From: Methylobacterium sp. WSM2598
GTDB lineage: Bacteria; Pseudomonadota; Alphaproteobacteria; Rhizobiales; Beijerinckiaceae
DNA length: 57,667 bases
Reading direction: 5' to 3'
Assembly: GCF_000379105.1 (NCBI RefSeq)
Contig: NZ_KB900609.1
Span: 3,843,134 to 3,900,800, forward strand
Shown: in pieces, positions 6,567 to 14,916 of the stretch
Layout of the letters: each line of letters begins with the position of its first letter
Numbering within the stretch: the first letter of the stretch is position 1
Notes under the pieces: model-generated
Told to the model about the DNA's origin: nothing
The model's input: the letters and a program-made list of their open reading frames with translations, nothing else
Database searches by the model: none
Translations under genes and position numbers: made by a program

Positions 6567-6890
6567 CTTTCCAGAGAACAGACCGATATTGCGAGGGAAG
6601 GTCTCAGGCTTCAGAAAGAGAGCCCCAATACAGATGAGACACTCAAATTTATTCTTGTAGAGGTTTCCAATATTAAATTTATATTACGAGAAAGCACGAA
6701 GGATAAAAACGATGCACGCGCACAGCAGCCAAGCACTCGACCAGCCGAGAGTAAATCCCCATCGGAAACGGGATCGATAAATCTCAAGTCGAAGCGCGCT
6801 CAAAAAACGCGGCACGTTCGTAAGAGAGAAGAGATTGCGCGCCGCCGCGCCTTTAATCCCCGCCACCCTCGCCCCCGTGCTTTGGATTAA
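6567..6890 (+). pseudogene. Downstream part of the amber-interrupted gene (107 codons)
   Basis: The frame in phase with 5865-6566 is open from 6567 to TAA at 6888-6890. It begins LSREQTDIAREGLRLQKESP, which repeats the LAREQT motif just before the stop, and continues as a helical region followed by a very basic tail (KSKRAQKTRHVRKREEIARR). The AT-rich base composition continues across the stop as well. There is no start codon with a ribosome site near 6567. It is therefore best viewed as the severed cytoplasmic C-terminus of the upstream gene unless the amber codon is read through. Confidence 0.6.
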
Positions 6891-6916
6891 CGCCGCTCGA
6901 CACCCCATCAGACTTC

Positions 6917-7111
6917 CTATGTGGTGCATGAAACGCCTTCGATTCGCCTCACCACCTGCTTGAAGTACTCCGGGTCGTGGTCCGTCCCGAGTTCGCGGGC
7001 GGCTTGCTTGAACTTCTCAAGCTGCGCAGTGTCAGTGGCCTTGGGTAGGACCTGTAGGCCAACGGATCGGAGCTGTCCTGCTCCTGCTTGAGGCGATCGC
7101 CGAACCCCCAC
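6917..7111 (-). CDS. Hypothetical small protein (64 aa), downstream of the late terminator
   Basis: Residues about 27-60 (TDTAQLEKFKQAARELGTDH and DPEYFKQVVRRIEG) look like the short helical phage/host proteins of the 'FKxAARELxxD' kind that are common in Methylobacterium prophages. The first 25 residues are less convincing, and the true start may be further in. It lies after the intrinsic terminator at 7147-7176, so it would need its own promoter or readthrough. It converges with the accessory block from the left. Function unknown. Confidence 0.5.
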   Translation of the reverse strand: MGVRRSPQAGAGQLRSVGLQVLPKATDTAQLEKFKQAARELGTDHDPEYFKQVVRRIEGVSCTT

Positions 7112-7146
7112 CGACGTAATGCTTGAGGGGCTGCGCCTGGGAGACG

Positions 7147-7176
7147 AAAAAGCCCGCCTCGGGATGCCGGGCGGGC
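7147..7176 (-). terminator. Intrinsic terminator of the late operon
   Basis: On the minus strand GCCCGCC (7170-7176) pairs with GGCGGGC (7152-7158) around a ten-base-class loop and is followed at once by TTTTT (7151-7147). It sits 26 bases beyond the stop of the last lysis-region gene and is the natural end of the minus-strand late transcript. Confidence 0.85.
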
Positions 7177-7201
7177 TCGTCAGGGGCGAAGGCGTGGCAG
7201 G

Positions 7202-7747
7202 CTACTTTGGGTCCTCGTACTCGTATCCGCGGTCCGTGAGCGGGCGGAGCGCGTCGGCGAAGTCCCCGAGGTCGGGCCGCACCAGCACGAGGTAGGACAC
7301 CATGACGAACATGATCAGCCACACCGTGCCGAGCTGCAGCTTGTCGCGGGGCGGCACGTCGGGGCCGAAGAGGTCGGGCACAGTTACGGCGATGGCAACC
7401 GCGATGATCCCGAGCACGACCCAGAAGTCGTAGATTGGGTTGTTGACGAGGTGGGCGGGCTGACCCGAGAGCCGCCACAGCAGGGCGGTGGCGCAGTTGA
7501 TGTTGATGCCCGCGCAGAACAGGAAAATCATGACCGCGTAGAGGTAAGGGCCGCTTGGCCATCCCTCGGTCAACATTGCCTTCCTGAACGGCCGCCAGTA
7601 GGCAAACATGCCCCAGCCCGATAGGATCAGGAAGATGGCCCTCAGCCCCTCGCCCCTTGGCCTGATTGGCGTGATGCGAACCACAACCACGTAGAGTGCC
7701 ACGATCACGAATATCACGATCAGGGCCCGGTATCGGAAAAACTGCAT
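7202..7747 (-). CDS. Multi-pass membrane protein of the lysis region (181 aa)
   Basis: At least four hydrophobic helices are visible: ALIVIFVIVALYVVVV (residues 8-24), a second around IFLILSGWGMFAY, a third around YAVMIFLFCAGI, then VVLGIIAVAIAVTV and LGTVWLIMFVMVSYLVLV. The C-terminus is charged and cytoplasmic in style (DRGYEYEDPK). It is the last gene of the late operon, directly before the terminator. Its start overlaps the stop of the preceding gene (TAATG). Its place after endolysin suggests a holin or antiholin-like role, but it fits no named holin family that I can recognise. Confidence 0.7.
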   Translation of the reverse strand: MQFFRYRALIVIFVIVALYVVVVRITPIRPRGEGLRAIFLILSGWGMFAYWRPFRKAMLTEGWPSGPYLYAVMIFLFCAGININCATALLWRLSGQPAHLVNNPIYDFWVVLGIIAVAIAVTVPDLFGPDVPPRDKLQLGTVWLIMFVMVSYLVLVRPDLGDFADALRPLTDRGYEYEDPK

Positions 7748-7977
7748 TACTTGCCGACCTTCCTACCCCTGCCCGCGACTTCGACGGCCCGTGCCAGATG
7801 GCGCATCATCAGCGTATCGGCCCCGGCGATCTGCTCGGCCTGAACCTCAATGTCGTGGATCTGGCGCACGGTCTCGGCACGCTCCGCTCGCAGAGCCGCG
7901 CTGACCAAGGCCTGCTGGGCTTCCCGCTCGGCCGTCCGGCCGGTAATGTAGTTCCACATGGCGGAGAACGCTCCCAA
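7747..7977 (-). CDS. Hypothetical small helical lysis-region protein (76 aa)
   Basis: Short helical protein (MGAFSAMWNYITGRTAEREA then QQALVSAALRAERAETVRQI). The first 15 residues are mildly hydrophobic and the rest amphipathic, so it may be membrane-associated. It lies between the coiled-coil membrane protein and the four-helix protein in the lysis cluster, with overlapping or adjacent starts on both sides, so it is co-translated with them. The region resembles the space where other phages encode spanin or holin partners; no motif proves that. Confidence 0.6.
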   Translation of the reverse strand: MGAFSAMWNYITGRTAEREAQQALVSAALRAERAETVRQIHDIEVQAEQIAGADTLMMRHLARAVEVAGRGRKVGK

Positions 7978-7979
7978 GG

Positions 7980-8414
7980 TTAGCGCCCCCTGCCTTCCAA
8001 CGCCGAGACGGCCCGTTCGATCAGGCCCTTGTTTCTTTCAGCCGCCGCCTGAATGTCGCGGATTACATCGCCATTGGCCTCGATCATCCGCTCGACGCGC
8101 TGGTCCCGGTCGGTCTGTGAGGCCAGCGCGCTCCGGGCGTTGCCGTCGATCGTTTGCACGGTCACGGTGAGGAAGTTCAGGCTTTGCGCCACGCCCCCCA
8201 GGGTGTCCTTGATCCCCGAGAGCACACGGTTCGTCTCGGCCGCCGTGACCAGTGTCTCGCGGGCCTCCTTCAGCCGGGCCTCAGCGTCGCTGTCGCGCTT
8301 ACGCTGGAGATACCCGATCGCGAGGAGGAGGATCACCAGCAGGGCGCCGGTGACGCCCTGCTCAAGGATCTTCGACAGTGCGCTATCCAGCACAGATGGG
8401 TCTCCCACAGGCAT
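7980..8414 (-). CDS. Single-pass membrane protein with long coiled coil (144 aa), spanin/holin candidate
   Basis: A short N-terminal segment leads into one transmembrane helix (VTGALLVILLLAIGYLQRKR, about residues 20-38). About 100 residues of heptad-rich helix follow (ARLKEARETLVTAAETNRVL and further to the C-terminus). This topology, an N-terminal anchor with a long periplasmic or cytoplasmic coil, is like i-spanins (Rz) or class-III-type anchors. The gene lies three bases before the small helical protein gene and 18 bases after the upstream membrane protein gene. The role in lysis is inferred from topology and position. Confidence 0.65.
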   Translation of the reverse strand: MPVGDPSVLDSALSKILEQGVTGALLVILLLAIGYLQRKRDSDAEARLKEARETLVTAAETNRVLSGIKDTLGGVAQSLNFLTVTVQTIDGNARSALASQTDRDQRVERMIEANGDVIRDIQAAAERNKGLIERAVSALEGRGR

Positions 8415-8432
8415 CGGCCATGCCCGCTCGGC

Positions 8433-9158
8433 TCAACGCTTCACCACCACGCCGGACAGAGCGTCGAGCGCCGGCTCCACGACAGCCGCTGCCGTGCCCC
8501 CCTCCTCCAGCTTCAGCATCCGGAACAGCTTATGGGCGACCTCGACGGGGCCGCCGGCCTTGTCCATGACCCACTTGCTCACCGTCGAGGCGTCCGCCCG
8601 AACCACGCCGCGCTGCAGGGCGCTCGCGACGATGGCGGAGCCGACCGGGACCGAGACCGTGGCGTCCTTCGTCGCGCCGCGGGTCGCGTTGACCCCATAG
8701 TCGAACCACTTCTGCAGCGTCCGCTCGACCAGCGCCTCGGTGATGAACATGCGGGCGATCGGGAACAGCTTCGCGACCACGCCCATGATGAGCGCGGTCA
8801 GGAACGGCACCAGGATGCTGGTCAGCATCTGCGCCGCGGCCACGATGTAATCGCCCCAGGGAATGATCACGGCGGTGGTGCCGGCGGTCGCGACCTCGGC
8901 GGCGAAGGCTGAGCCCGCCAGGGCGAGCAGCATCAGCACGGCAACGCCGGCGATCGGCAAGCGCTGCACGAGCGCCACACCCGCGCCCACGGCCAGCGCG
9001 ACGCCGGCCAGGAGCACGAGACCGAAGCCGAGGCCATGAGCGGGGTTGCCGCCCCGCAGCGGGCAGTCGGCGCAGGTCTCGGGTGGAACGGCGGCCGCGA
9101 GGGCGGGAGCGGCGAGGCAGGCGAGCGCGAGCGCCGCGAGCGGGAGCATGCGGGTCAT
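8433..9158 (-). CDS. Exported/membrane protein of the lysis region (241 aa)
   Basis: Begins with a classical signal peptide (MTRMLPLAALALACLAAPAL AAA). A Cys-containing stretch (PETCADCPLRGG) and three to four hydrophobic segments follow (GFGLVLLAGVALAVGAGVAL, VAVLMLLALAGSAFA, and MLTSILVPFLTALIMGVVAK). The C-terminal 90 residues are soluble (TLQKWFDYGVNATRG and on). Start ATG at 9156-9158 is chosen because it gives the signal peptide. It directly follows the endolysin gene in the direction of transcription. A holin-like or membrane-anchoring role is plausible, but no family is recognised. Confidence 0.65.
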   Translation of the reverse strand: MTRMLPLAALALACLAAPALAAAVPPETCADCPLRGGNPAHGLGFGLVLLAGVALAVGAGVALVQRLPIAGVAVLMLLALAGSAFAAEVATAGTTAVIIPWGDYIVAAAQMLTSILVPFLTALIMGVVAKLFPIARMFITEALVERTLQKWFDYGVNATRGATKDATVSVPVGSAIVASALQRGVVRADASTVSKWVMDKAGGPVEVAHKLFRMLKLEEGGTAAAVVEPALDALSGVVVKR

Positions 9159-9232
9159 GGAATTCTCTCGATGTGGTGCGCGGCGGGCACGGCCGGCGCG
9201 GGTGAACTGTCCGGAATTTCCGGATGGTTGGG

Positions 9233-10165
9233 TTAGGCGGCCTTGCCGAACCAGCTCTTGAGCCACGCGACCAGCGCGCCGGTCTTCGCCGGGCCCGCGA
9301 CCGGCGGTGGGTAGGCGGCCTCGGCGGCGCGGGCCGCGGCCTCGACCACCGGCTTGATGTCCGGCGCGCCGGTGTTGACCGGCACGGGCGGGATCGGCGC
9401 GCCGGACGTGACCTGCGCGGCGACGGCCGGCGGGGCGGTGGCGACGATGACCGACCCAGGCGGTCCGGGATTGTGGCCGGCCGCGACGAGCGCCGCCTTG
9501 AAGGCGCTGTGGTAGGTCGCGATCAGCGGCCCGTTGCCGTCCGGGTTCACCATCGCGCGCGCGGCGATCGGGTTCTCCCGGCCGGATCCGGGCGGACCGA
9601 AGAAGTCGGACAGCTTCTTCCCCGTGTACCAGCCGTCCGTGAGGCCGACGAACAGCATGGCCGCCGCGGTCGGCTCGGTGAGCATCATCTCGGGCGTGGC
9701 CACGAGGTCGTCGCCCGGCCTGATGTAGCCGAGCGCCCGCAGGCGCGTGGTGCAGCGGCGGGCGTTGTCCTTGCCGGTGGCCTGGACCAGCCCCATGCCG
9801 CGGTAGGTCCAGCCGTCGTCGGGCCCGGTGTTGCCCAGGCGCCCGCCGTAGACCTTGTTCGCCAGGGCGCGCGGGTTGCGCACGTAGGGCTCGGCGCTGG
9901 CGAGCGTCGGGAAGCGGCTCGGCCACACAGCGCGGATGCGCGCCGCCGAGGAGTAGTTCAGGTTCTCCGCGGTCGGCTGCATCTTGCGGCCGGTCTCGTG
10001 GAAGGCCGTCGCGAAGCAGTAGGCGAGCGCCGAGGTCAGCATCTCGGCCGGCGCGAGGTCCAGCACGACGCCGATCCCCTCGGCCTGCGAAGGCGTGAGC
10101 GAGCCGCCGAAGGGCGCCTTGCGGACGGCCGCGAAGAACGCCTGCCGGTCGAGGCTTGCGGGCAT
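9233..10165 (-). CDS. Endolysin, glycoside hydrolase family 19 type
   Basis: This enzyme should cut the glycan strands of peptidoglycan during lysis. The GH19/chitinase-like fold is marked by YCFATAFHETGRKMQPTAEN with catalytic Glu57, by VYGGRLGNTGPDDGWTYRGM, and by the typical G.GLVQATGKDNA that follows. Residues 1-210 are catalytic. The rest is an Ala/Pro-rich linker ending in an amphipathic segment (LVAWLKSWFGKAA) that may touch the membrane. There is no signal peptide, so export would depend on a holin. Its length (310 aa) exceeds single-domain GH19 endolysins because of the tail. Confidence 0.88.
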   Translation of the reverse strand: MPASLDRQAFFAAVRKAPFGGSLTPSQAEGIGVVLDLAPAEMLTSALAYCFATAFHETGRKMQPTAENLNYSSAARIRAVWPSRFPTLASAEPYVRNPRALANKVYGGRLGNTGPDDGWTYRGMGLVQATGKDNARRCTTRLRALGYIRPGDDLVATPEMMLTEPTAAAMLFVGLTDGWYTGKKLSDFFGPPGSGRENPIAARAMVNPDGNGPLIATYHSAFKAALVAAGHNPGPPGSVIVATAPPAVAAQVTSGAPIPPVPVNTGAPDIKPVVEAAARAAEAAYPPPVAGPAKTGALVAWLKSWFGKAA

Positions 10166-10189
10166 GGGAAAATCCTCGGGATTGGGGGA

Positions 10190-11104
10190 TCAGGGCTCGG
10201 CCGACAGCAGCCACTTGTCGCCGATGGCGTAAGTGTCCGCGCCGGACGACGAGTTGATCTGGAAGCGGCTGCTATACTGGTCGAAGGCGATGACCGAGAC
10301 GCCCGACACGTTCGATCGGCCGCCGGCCGCGACCAGCGTCGGGGTCGGGATCGCGCGCATCGGCACGCGGTGGGTGACGTGCACCTCCATCGACTGCGAG
10401 GCCGCGAACGAGGTCCAGCGCGCGGTGAGCGAGTGGAACTGGAGGAAGCGGTCGCAGCGCTGCTGCTCGTCGCCTCGGCGCTCGAAGGCGGTCACGACCG
10501 TGCCCGGCTCCAGTTGCACGAGCGAGAGCGTGCCGGTCCCGAACTCGACGGTCGTGTTGATGCCCGCCGACAGGGTGGCGGTGATCGGACCAGCGGCGTA
10601 GGCACCCGGGGTGCCCTGGTGGACCCGGCCCTGGGCGGTGCCGCTCCAGGACAGCCGGTAGGAGCCGCCAGCGTGCACCATGTCGGCCGTGATGATCTGG
10701 AGGAGCGTGCCGGCGGTGATCGTCAGCGTGACGTCGCCGTTGGCCGCGGTCGAGAACGTGTAGGTCGCGCCGCCGGTCCCCGCCTTCCAGCGGTCGTGGC
10801 CGTAGGCGCCGGCCGCCAGGGTCACGGTGCCGGTCACCGCGCGCTGGTTGATCGTGAAGGCGCCGTTGGTGACCCGGTTGCGGAAGCTCGCCCCGCCATC
10901 GAGGGGGGCGGCTCCGACCGTCCCGTCCGACCGCGAGTAGTACAGGACACGGTCGGCTCGGTTGACCACCACCTGTCCGGGCCGCAGCGAGGACGGGGCG
11001 GCCCCGGAGGTGGCCGACGTGCCGAGGTCCGCGCCCTGGCCGAGGGCCAGCGAGGGGGCGAGCAGGGAGAGCGCGAGCGCGAGCGCCGCGAGGATGCGGG
11101 TCAT
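10190..11104 (-). CDS. Tail-associated protein, putative receptor-binding or fibre component (304 aa)
   Basis: The N-terminus reads like a signal peptide (MTRILAALALALSLLAPSLA LG), which is unusual for a virion protein. The remainder is beta-rich, Gly/Thr/Ser-heavy, with the phage-fibre style FRNRVTNGAFTINQRAVTGT and a jelly-roll-like carbohydrate-binding pattern (HDRWKAGTGGATYTFSTAAN and the VQLEPGTVVTAFERR block). The VQLE..TVVTAFE motif is common in adsorption proteins of temperate phages. It follows two fibre genes and precedes endolysin, so a tail tip role is likely. The secretion signal may mean it is displayed by the lysogen. Confidence 0.65.
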   Translation of the reverse strand: MTRILAALALALSLLAPSLALGQGADLGTSATSGAAPSSLRPGQVVVNRADRVLYYSRSDGTVGAAPLDGGASFRNRVTNGAFTINQRAVTGTVTLAAGAYGHDRWKAGTGGATYTFSTAANGDVTLTITAGTLLQIITADMVHAGGSYRLSWSGTAQGRVHQGTPGAYAAGPITATLSAGINTTVEFGTGTLSLVQLEPGTVVTAFERRGDEQQRCDRFLQFHSLTARWTSFAASQSMEVHVTHRVPMRAIPTPTLVAAGGRSNVSGVSVIAFDQYSSRFQINSSSGADTYAIGDKWLLSAEP

Positions 11105-11114
11105 GGGGTGTCCG

Positions 11115-12401
11115 TTAGGCGACGAGGCGGGTCAGGCCGGCGGCGTCGAGGGTGAGGGGCGAGTAGGCCAGCCGCCCCGTGACCCCGTTCAGCTGCTGCG
11201 AGCCGCCAGCGTGCGCGATTTCCAGGTTGGCCGCGCCGCCGGGCAGCGTGAACGCCGCCGTGACCGCGTCGCCGCCGAGGTAGTTGCGGCCGCCGCCGCT
11301 CTTGACGCCGATCATCCCGGCGCCGCCGTAGGAGAATGCGAGGCGGACGGCCGAGAACGGCGCGACGCCGAACAGCTGGCACTCGTGCCCCTTGCCGTCG
11401 TCCGCCGTGATGTAGGTGCCGAGCGTCGAGTGGAACCGCTTCTGCACGGTGATCGGGTTCGGTCCGGTGATCCTGAGCAAGGTCTGGATCTCGCCCGCCG
11501 TCCCGTCGAGCGTGCCCTCCCAGATGATCGTCCCGCTCCCGGCCGTGAACCACGCGCCGATCGGCAGCGTCAGGCTGTCGGCGTCGCGCAGGCCCGCCGC
11601 CGCGCCGGTCGGGATGTAGGAGGTCGGCTGCGGCAGCATCGTGAGCATCGGCGCATCGAGGTAGATGCCCGTGCCCGCCGAAAGGCCGGTGCCCGAGGCG
11701 TTGCGCTCGAACATCACCCCGATGCCGTTCGACCCGCTGGTGTTGTAGGCGTAGTGCCCGCACAGCCAGTATCCGGCGGGTCCGGGCAGGCAGAACGGTA
11801 CGAGGTCCGTGCCGGACTTGCTGAGCACGGTGCCGGTCAGGAGGTCAAAGGTGCAGTAGCGGTAGGGCGCGCCGGACCCGGTCAGGAAGCCCGTCACGGT
11901 GAGCACGCGCCCGTCGTAGGGGGCCGCGTACACCGAGATGCAGTAGCCCCCGCTCGTCGGCATCGAGAGCCAGTTCTGCTGCAGGGATCCCGGGCTGCCC
12001 GTCGTGTCGAGGATCAGCGCGGCGGCGCGCTGGCCGAACACGTTGCTGCGGGCGTTGAGGACCGGGTTGACGCCGTTGCGCCCCCAGGCCGCGGTCGAGA
12101 GATCGCCCGACTGCAGGAACTGGTTGAACACCGCCTGCTCGGACAGGTAGCCGAGGGGCGCGCCCGTGCGGGGATGGTTGACGAAGCGGAGGGTGTTGCT
12201 CGTCGCCTGCCGCAGGATGCCGGTCGGCCCGGGCGAGTACCCGTTCGTCGCGCGCCCCATCGTGAGCCCGGCGGCGTCGAGCGGCGTGCGCGCGAGCGCC
12301 CCTGACGCGGCGGCGATGCTGGCCCGGCGGCGGCGGAAGTCGAGGTCCAGGGTCGCGCCAGCGGGCGAGGCGAACCCGAGCCTCGGGAGAGCAAGTGCCA
12401 T
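11115..12401 (-). CDS. Tail fibre / head-spike-type carbohydrate-binding protein (428 aa)
   Basis: Residues about 80-270 follow the phage head-spike/fibre jelly-roll pattern: FNQFLQSGDLSTAAWGRNGV near the start of the domain, and MLTMLPQPTSYIPTGAAAG at its end (the PTSYIPT motif is diagnostic of this carbohydrate-binding module). The C-terminal 150 residues are a second beta-rich domain (TIIWEGTLDGTAGEI...FHSTLGTYITADDG). The two-domain layout is typical of receptor-binding proteins. The gene is followed, 11 bases on, by the signal-peptide protein and preceded by the esterase fibre gene. Host surface glycan binding is inferred. Confidence 0.72.
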   Translation of the reverse strand: MALALPRLGFASPAGATLDLDFRRRRASIAAASGALARTPLDAAGLTMGRATNGYSPGPTGILRQATSNTLRFVNHPRTGAPLGYLSEQAVFNQFLQSGDLSTAAWGRNGVNPVLNARSNVFGQRAAALILDTTGSPGSLQQNWLSMPTSGGYCISVYAAPYDGRVLTVTGFLTGSGAPYRYCTFDLLTGTVLSKSGTDLVPFCLPGPAGYWLCGHYAYNTSGSNGIGVMFERNASGTGLSAGTGIYLDAPMLTMLPQPTSYIPTGAAAGLRDADSLTLPIGAWFTAGSGTIIWEGTLDGTAGEIQTLLRITGPNPITVQKRFHSTLGTYITADDGKGHECQLFGVAPFSAVRLAFSYGGAGMIGVKSGGGRNYLGGDAVTAAFTLPGGAANLEIAHAGGSQQLNGVTGRLAYSPLTLDAAGLTRLVA

Positions 12402-12413
12402 GGTGTCCTCGGG

Positions 12414-14843
12414 TTAGCCGAAGGTGCCGGCCGGGGCCGGGTTGCAGACGACGCGGCGCGATGACTGCGGCAGCCAGTTGTGGTGCGATGACCCGTTGTA
12501 GAGGTTGAGGTGCCGCGCGCTGTCGCGGACGCAGCCGCGCGCGCCCAGGATCGGGCCGTCGTCGTAGCTCGCCGAGGGATCGCGGTTGCAGGCGTAGTTG
12601 AGCCGGATCCAGGGCACCGTGAACGCCGCGGCGAAGTCGATTTGGATGGTCGGGCGGTAGTTGTTGTCCGTGGAGGCCTGGGCGACCGACACGGACGAGA
12701 TCGTGACCGCGGTCGCGTCCGGCGCGTAGGCGTTGAAGCCGAGCGTCGAGCCCATGCCGGTCAGCGAGATCGTGGTCCCCGACACGTCGAGCACGAGCGG
12801 CTCGACCGGGACGTGGCAGGGCAGCAGGATGCGGTTGAGCGCGCCGCCGGCCCCGGGGGTGACGTAGGCGTCGAGGATCTCAAGCGGGCGCCACCCGGCG
12901 CCGTAGATCTCCGCCAGCACCGCGCGGGCGAACATCTGGCCCATGTAGTTCGCGCCGGTGCCGGTCTTGTGGACTTTGTCGGCCGACTGCGGGAACTGAT
13001 AGATCGGCCCGACGAGCCGCACGTAGGGGTGCCACGCCGCGGCCTGCAGCTGCTCCTCCTGCACGCGCACGCCGCTCTGCGGGTAGCTGTAGCTCTCGAC
13101 CTCGTTGGTCTGGGACAGGAACAGCATCACCGGCTCGCGCTGCCCGGTGACGCGCTGCGTGTCGGCCTGGAGGTCGCGTTGCAGCTGCCAGAGCATTGCG
13201 CGGTAGCGGTCGCGCCCGGGGCCCAGGCCCTCGGCCTCGCCCTGCACCCAGAGGATGCCCGGGACCACCACCTCGTCGTAGCCCTGCGACAGGGCCCAGC
13301 GGACCAGCCCCTCCAGGGTGGCGAGGTAGCGCAGCCACGTCGGCGAGCCCCGCTTGAGCGCCGAGTAGTTCCGGCCGCCCAGCGCCGTGATGAAGACGCC
13401 GATCTGGCAGTCCGTGCCCGGCAGGATGGCGTCGATGTCGCGCAGCAGGTGATTGGCGAACCCGGACGCCATGCTCTCGTAGGGGCGGTTCGGGCTCTGC
13501 TGCTCGACCAGCGGCACCATGGCGGTGGCGGCGTAGTCCGGGTGGAGCGCCGTGTCGGGCATCAGCGCCCGGTGCGGGTAGGGCAGCGAGATCGCGTTCC
13601 AGAGCGTCGGGCCGGAGGTGGAGGCCTCCGCGAGCGACTGCCCCATGATCGGGTAGATCGTGAGCACGCGCCGGGCGTGCGGCAGCGCGACCACCTTGGT
13701 GATGTCCGCCGAGCCGTCCTGCTGCCCGAGGTAGGCGTATTGCAGTGCCGGCGGCCGGATATGGTCGAGCACGATCTCGCGCAGCAGCCCGGCCGCGTGA
13801 TCGTCGTCCCGCTCCGCGGTGTCCACCTGCAGGGCGGCGGCGGTGTCCGCGATGTCGGCGTCGACCGCGTCGAACGCCTGGGCGGTGCTCTCCGTGAGCA
13901 GGTCCGCGGCCTTCTTCACGACCGCGTCCGCGGCCGCCCGGTCCGAGATCTCCGTGTCGATCCGGCCGCCCAGCGCGGCGTCGGCCGACGTGCGGGCCGA
14001 GGTCTCGATGTCGATGCGCGCGCCGAGCGCGACATCCGCGGTCGAGCGGGTCGAGGCCTCGGTCGTGATCTTCGCGTCGAGCGTGGCGTCGCCGGCCGCG
14101 CGGGCCGCCACCTCGGTCGTGATGCGCCCGTCGAGGGTGCTGTCCGAGGCCGCCCGGGTCGTGGTCTCGGCCGTCAGGTCCGTGCGCAGACCCGTGAGCA
14201 GGCTGTCGTGGGTGCTGTCCTTCGCGGTCGCCCTGGCGACCTCCGCGTCCAGGTCGACACGGATCCCGGCGATCGAGCCCGCCCCGCTCTCCAGCACGTC
14301 GAGGCGCGCGTCCAGGCCCGCGTCCGCGGCCGAGCGCTCGTTGCGCTCCTGCGTGAGGGCGTCGTCCCAGACTGCCTGACCGGTCTCGCCGATCGCCTGC
14401 CCGGGGCTCCAGTCGGCCGCCGAGTTCGTGTTGGCCTGCTTCACGTACAGGCGCCAGGGCAGCGGGCTGGTCGCGAGATAGATGAAGCCGGCCGGCTGGT
14501 TGTTGTAGCCGTCGCGCTCGGCCAGCGTGCCGGACGCATTCCAGTGTAGCAGCCCGGTGCCCTCCCAGAGGGACACGAGCGCCTGCATCTTCTGGCTGAT
14601 CGTGATCGCCGACCGCCAGTATTCGCCGAGCGAGAGGATGCCCCACGCCACCTCGCCCGACAGGCTCGGCCCGCGCCACGGCTGCGCCAGCGTCAGGTGC
14701 GTGGTGCTTTCCCGGCTGGCGATCAGGCCAACGGCGCCGCCCGCCACGAACAGGTCGTTCTGGGCCGCCACGAACGACGTCAGCGTGCCGGTCACGACGA
14801 GGGACCCGGCCGCGACCGCGACCGAGTTAGCAGGTTCAGCCAT
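12414..14843 (-). CDS. Tail fibre with coiled-coil repeat stalk and SGNH/sialate-esterase-like domain (809 aa)
   Basis: Three parts are visible. Residues 1-165 are an N-terminal attachment region. Residues about 165-320 form a stalk of repeated 15-residue units of the type AxDATLDAKITTEAS/TRSTADVALGARIDI. Residues about 385-640 have the blocks of an SGNH hydrolase of the sialate O-acetylesterase kind: IMGQS (Ser near 399), ALGGRN, GILWVQGEAEG, and DKVHKTG (Asp/His near 620). A beta-rich C-terminal domain follows. The likely job is removal of O-acetyl groups from host surface polysaccharide during adsorption. This is inferred from family knowledge. The gene is the largest fibre gene and lies between J and the smaller fibre. 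Confidence 0.8.
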   Translation of the reverse strand: MAEPANSVAVAAGSLVVTGTLTSFVAAQNDLFVAGGAVGLIASRESTTHLTLAQPWRGPSLSGEVAWGILSLGEYWRSAITISQKMQALVSLWEGTGLLHWNASGTLAERDGYNNQPAGFIYLATSPLPWRLYVKQANTNSAADWSPGQAIGETGQAVWDDALTQERNERSAADAGLDARLDVLESGAGSIAGIRVDLDAEVARATAKDSTHDSLLTGLRTDLTAETTTRAASDSTLDGRITTEVAARAAGDATLDAKITTEASTRSTADVALGARIDIETSARTSADAALGGRIDTEISDRAAADAVVKKAADLLTESTAQAFDAVDADIADTAAALQVDTAERDDDHAAGLLREIVLDHIRPPALQYAYLGQQDGSADITKVVALPHARRVLTIYPIMGQSLAEASTSGPTLWNAISLPYPHRALMPDTALHPDYAATAMVPLVEQQSPNRPYESMASGFANHLLRDIDAILPGTDCQIGVFITALGGRNYSALKRGSPTWLRYLATLEGLVRWALSQGYDEVVVPGILWVQGEAEGLGPGRDRYRAMLWQLQRDLQADTQRVTGQREPVMLFLSQTNEVESYSYPQSGVRVQEEQLQAAAWHPYVRLVGPIYQFPQSADKVHKTGTGANYMGQMFARAVLAEIYGAGWRPLEILDAYVTPGAGGALNRILLPCHVPVEPLVLDVSGTTISLTGMGSTLGFNAYAPDATAVTISSVSVAQASTDNNYRPTIQIDFAAAFTVPWIRLNYACNRDPSASYDDGPILGARGCVRDSARHLNLYNGSSHHNWLPQSSRRVVCNPAPAGTFG
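13880..14350 (-). repeat. Imperfect tandem repeats encoding the fibre stalk
   Basis: Within the esterase fibre gene, roughly ten degenerate units of about 45 bp encode 15-residue repeats (patterns such as RAAGDATLDAKITTEA and RSTADVALGARIDIET). The units share GCGTC/GAGGTC-rich blocks. Repeat number is a likely site of slippage and of variation in fibre length. Confidence 0.6.
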
Positions 14844-14916
14844 GTGGGGGTCTCAACTTCCGGAGACGATGATCTCGACGGCCTGGGCGGAGGCGGCGTC
14901 GCGCCGCCTCTCGCGA

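Noticed and set aside
6684..6929. 81-codon minus-strand frame with a hydrophobic end
   Set aside because: It is the reverse complement of the open continuation of the amber-interrupted gene; no ribosome site, and the plus frame explains the region better.
9224..11155. 643-codon plus-strand frame
   Set aside because: Arg/Gly/His-rich antisense of endolysin and fibre genes in high-GC DNA; no motif, no partner.
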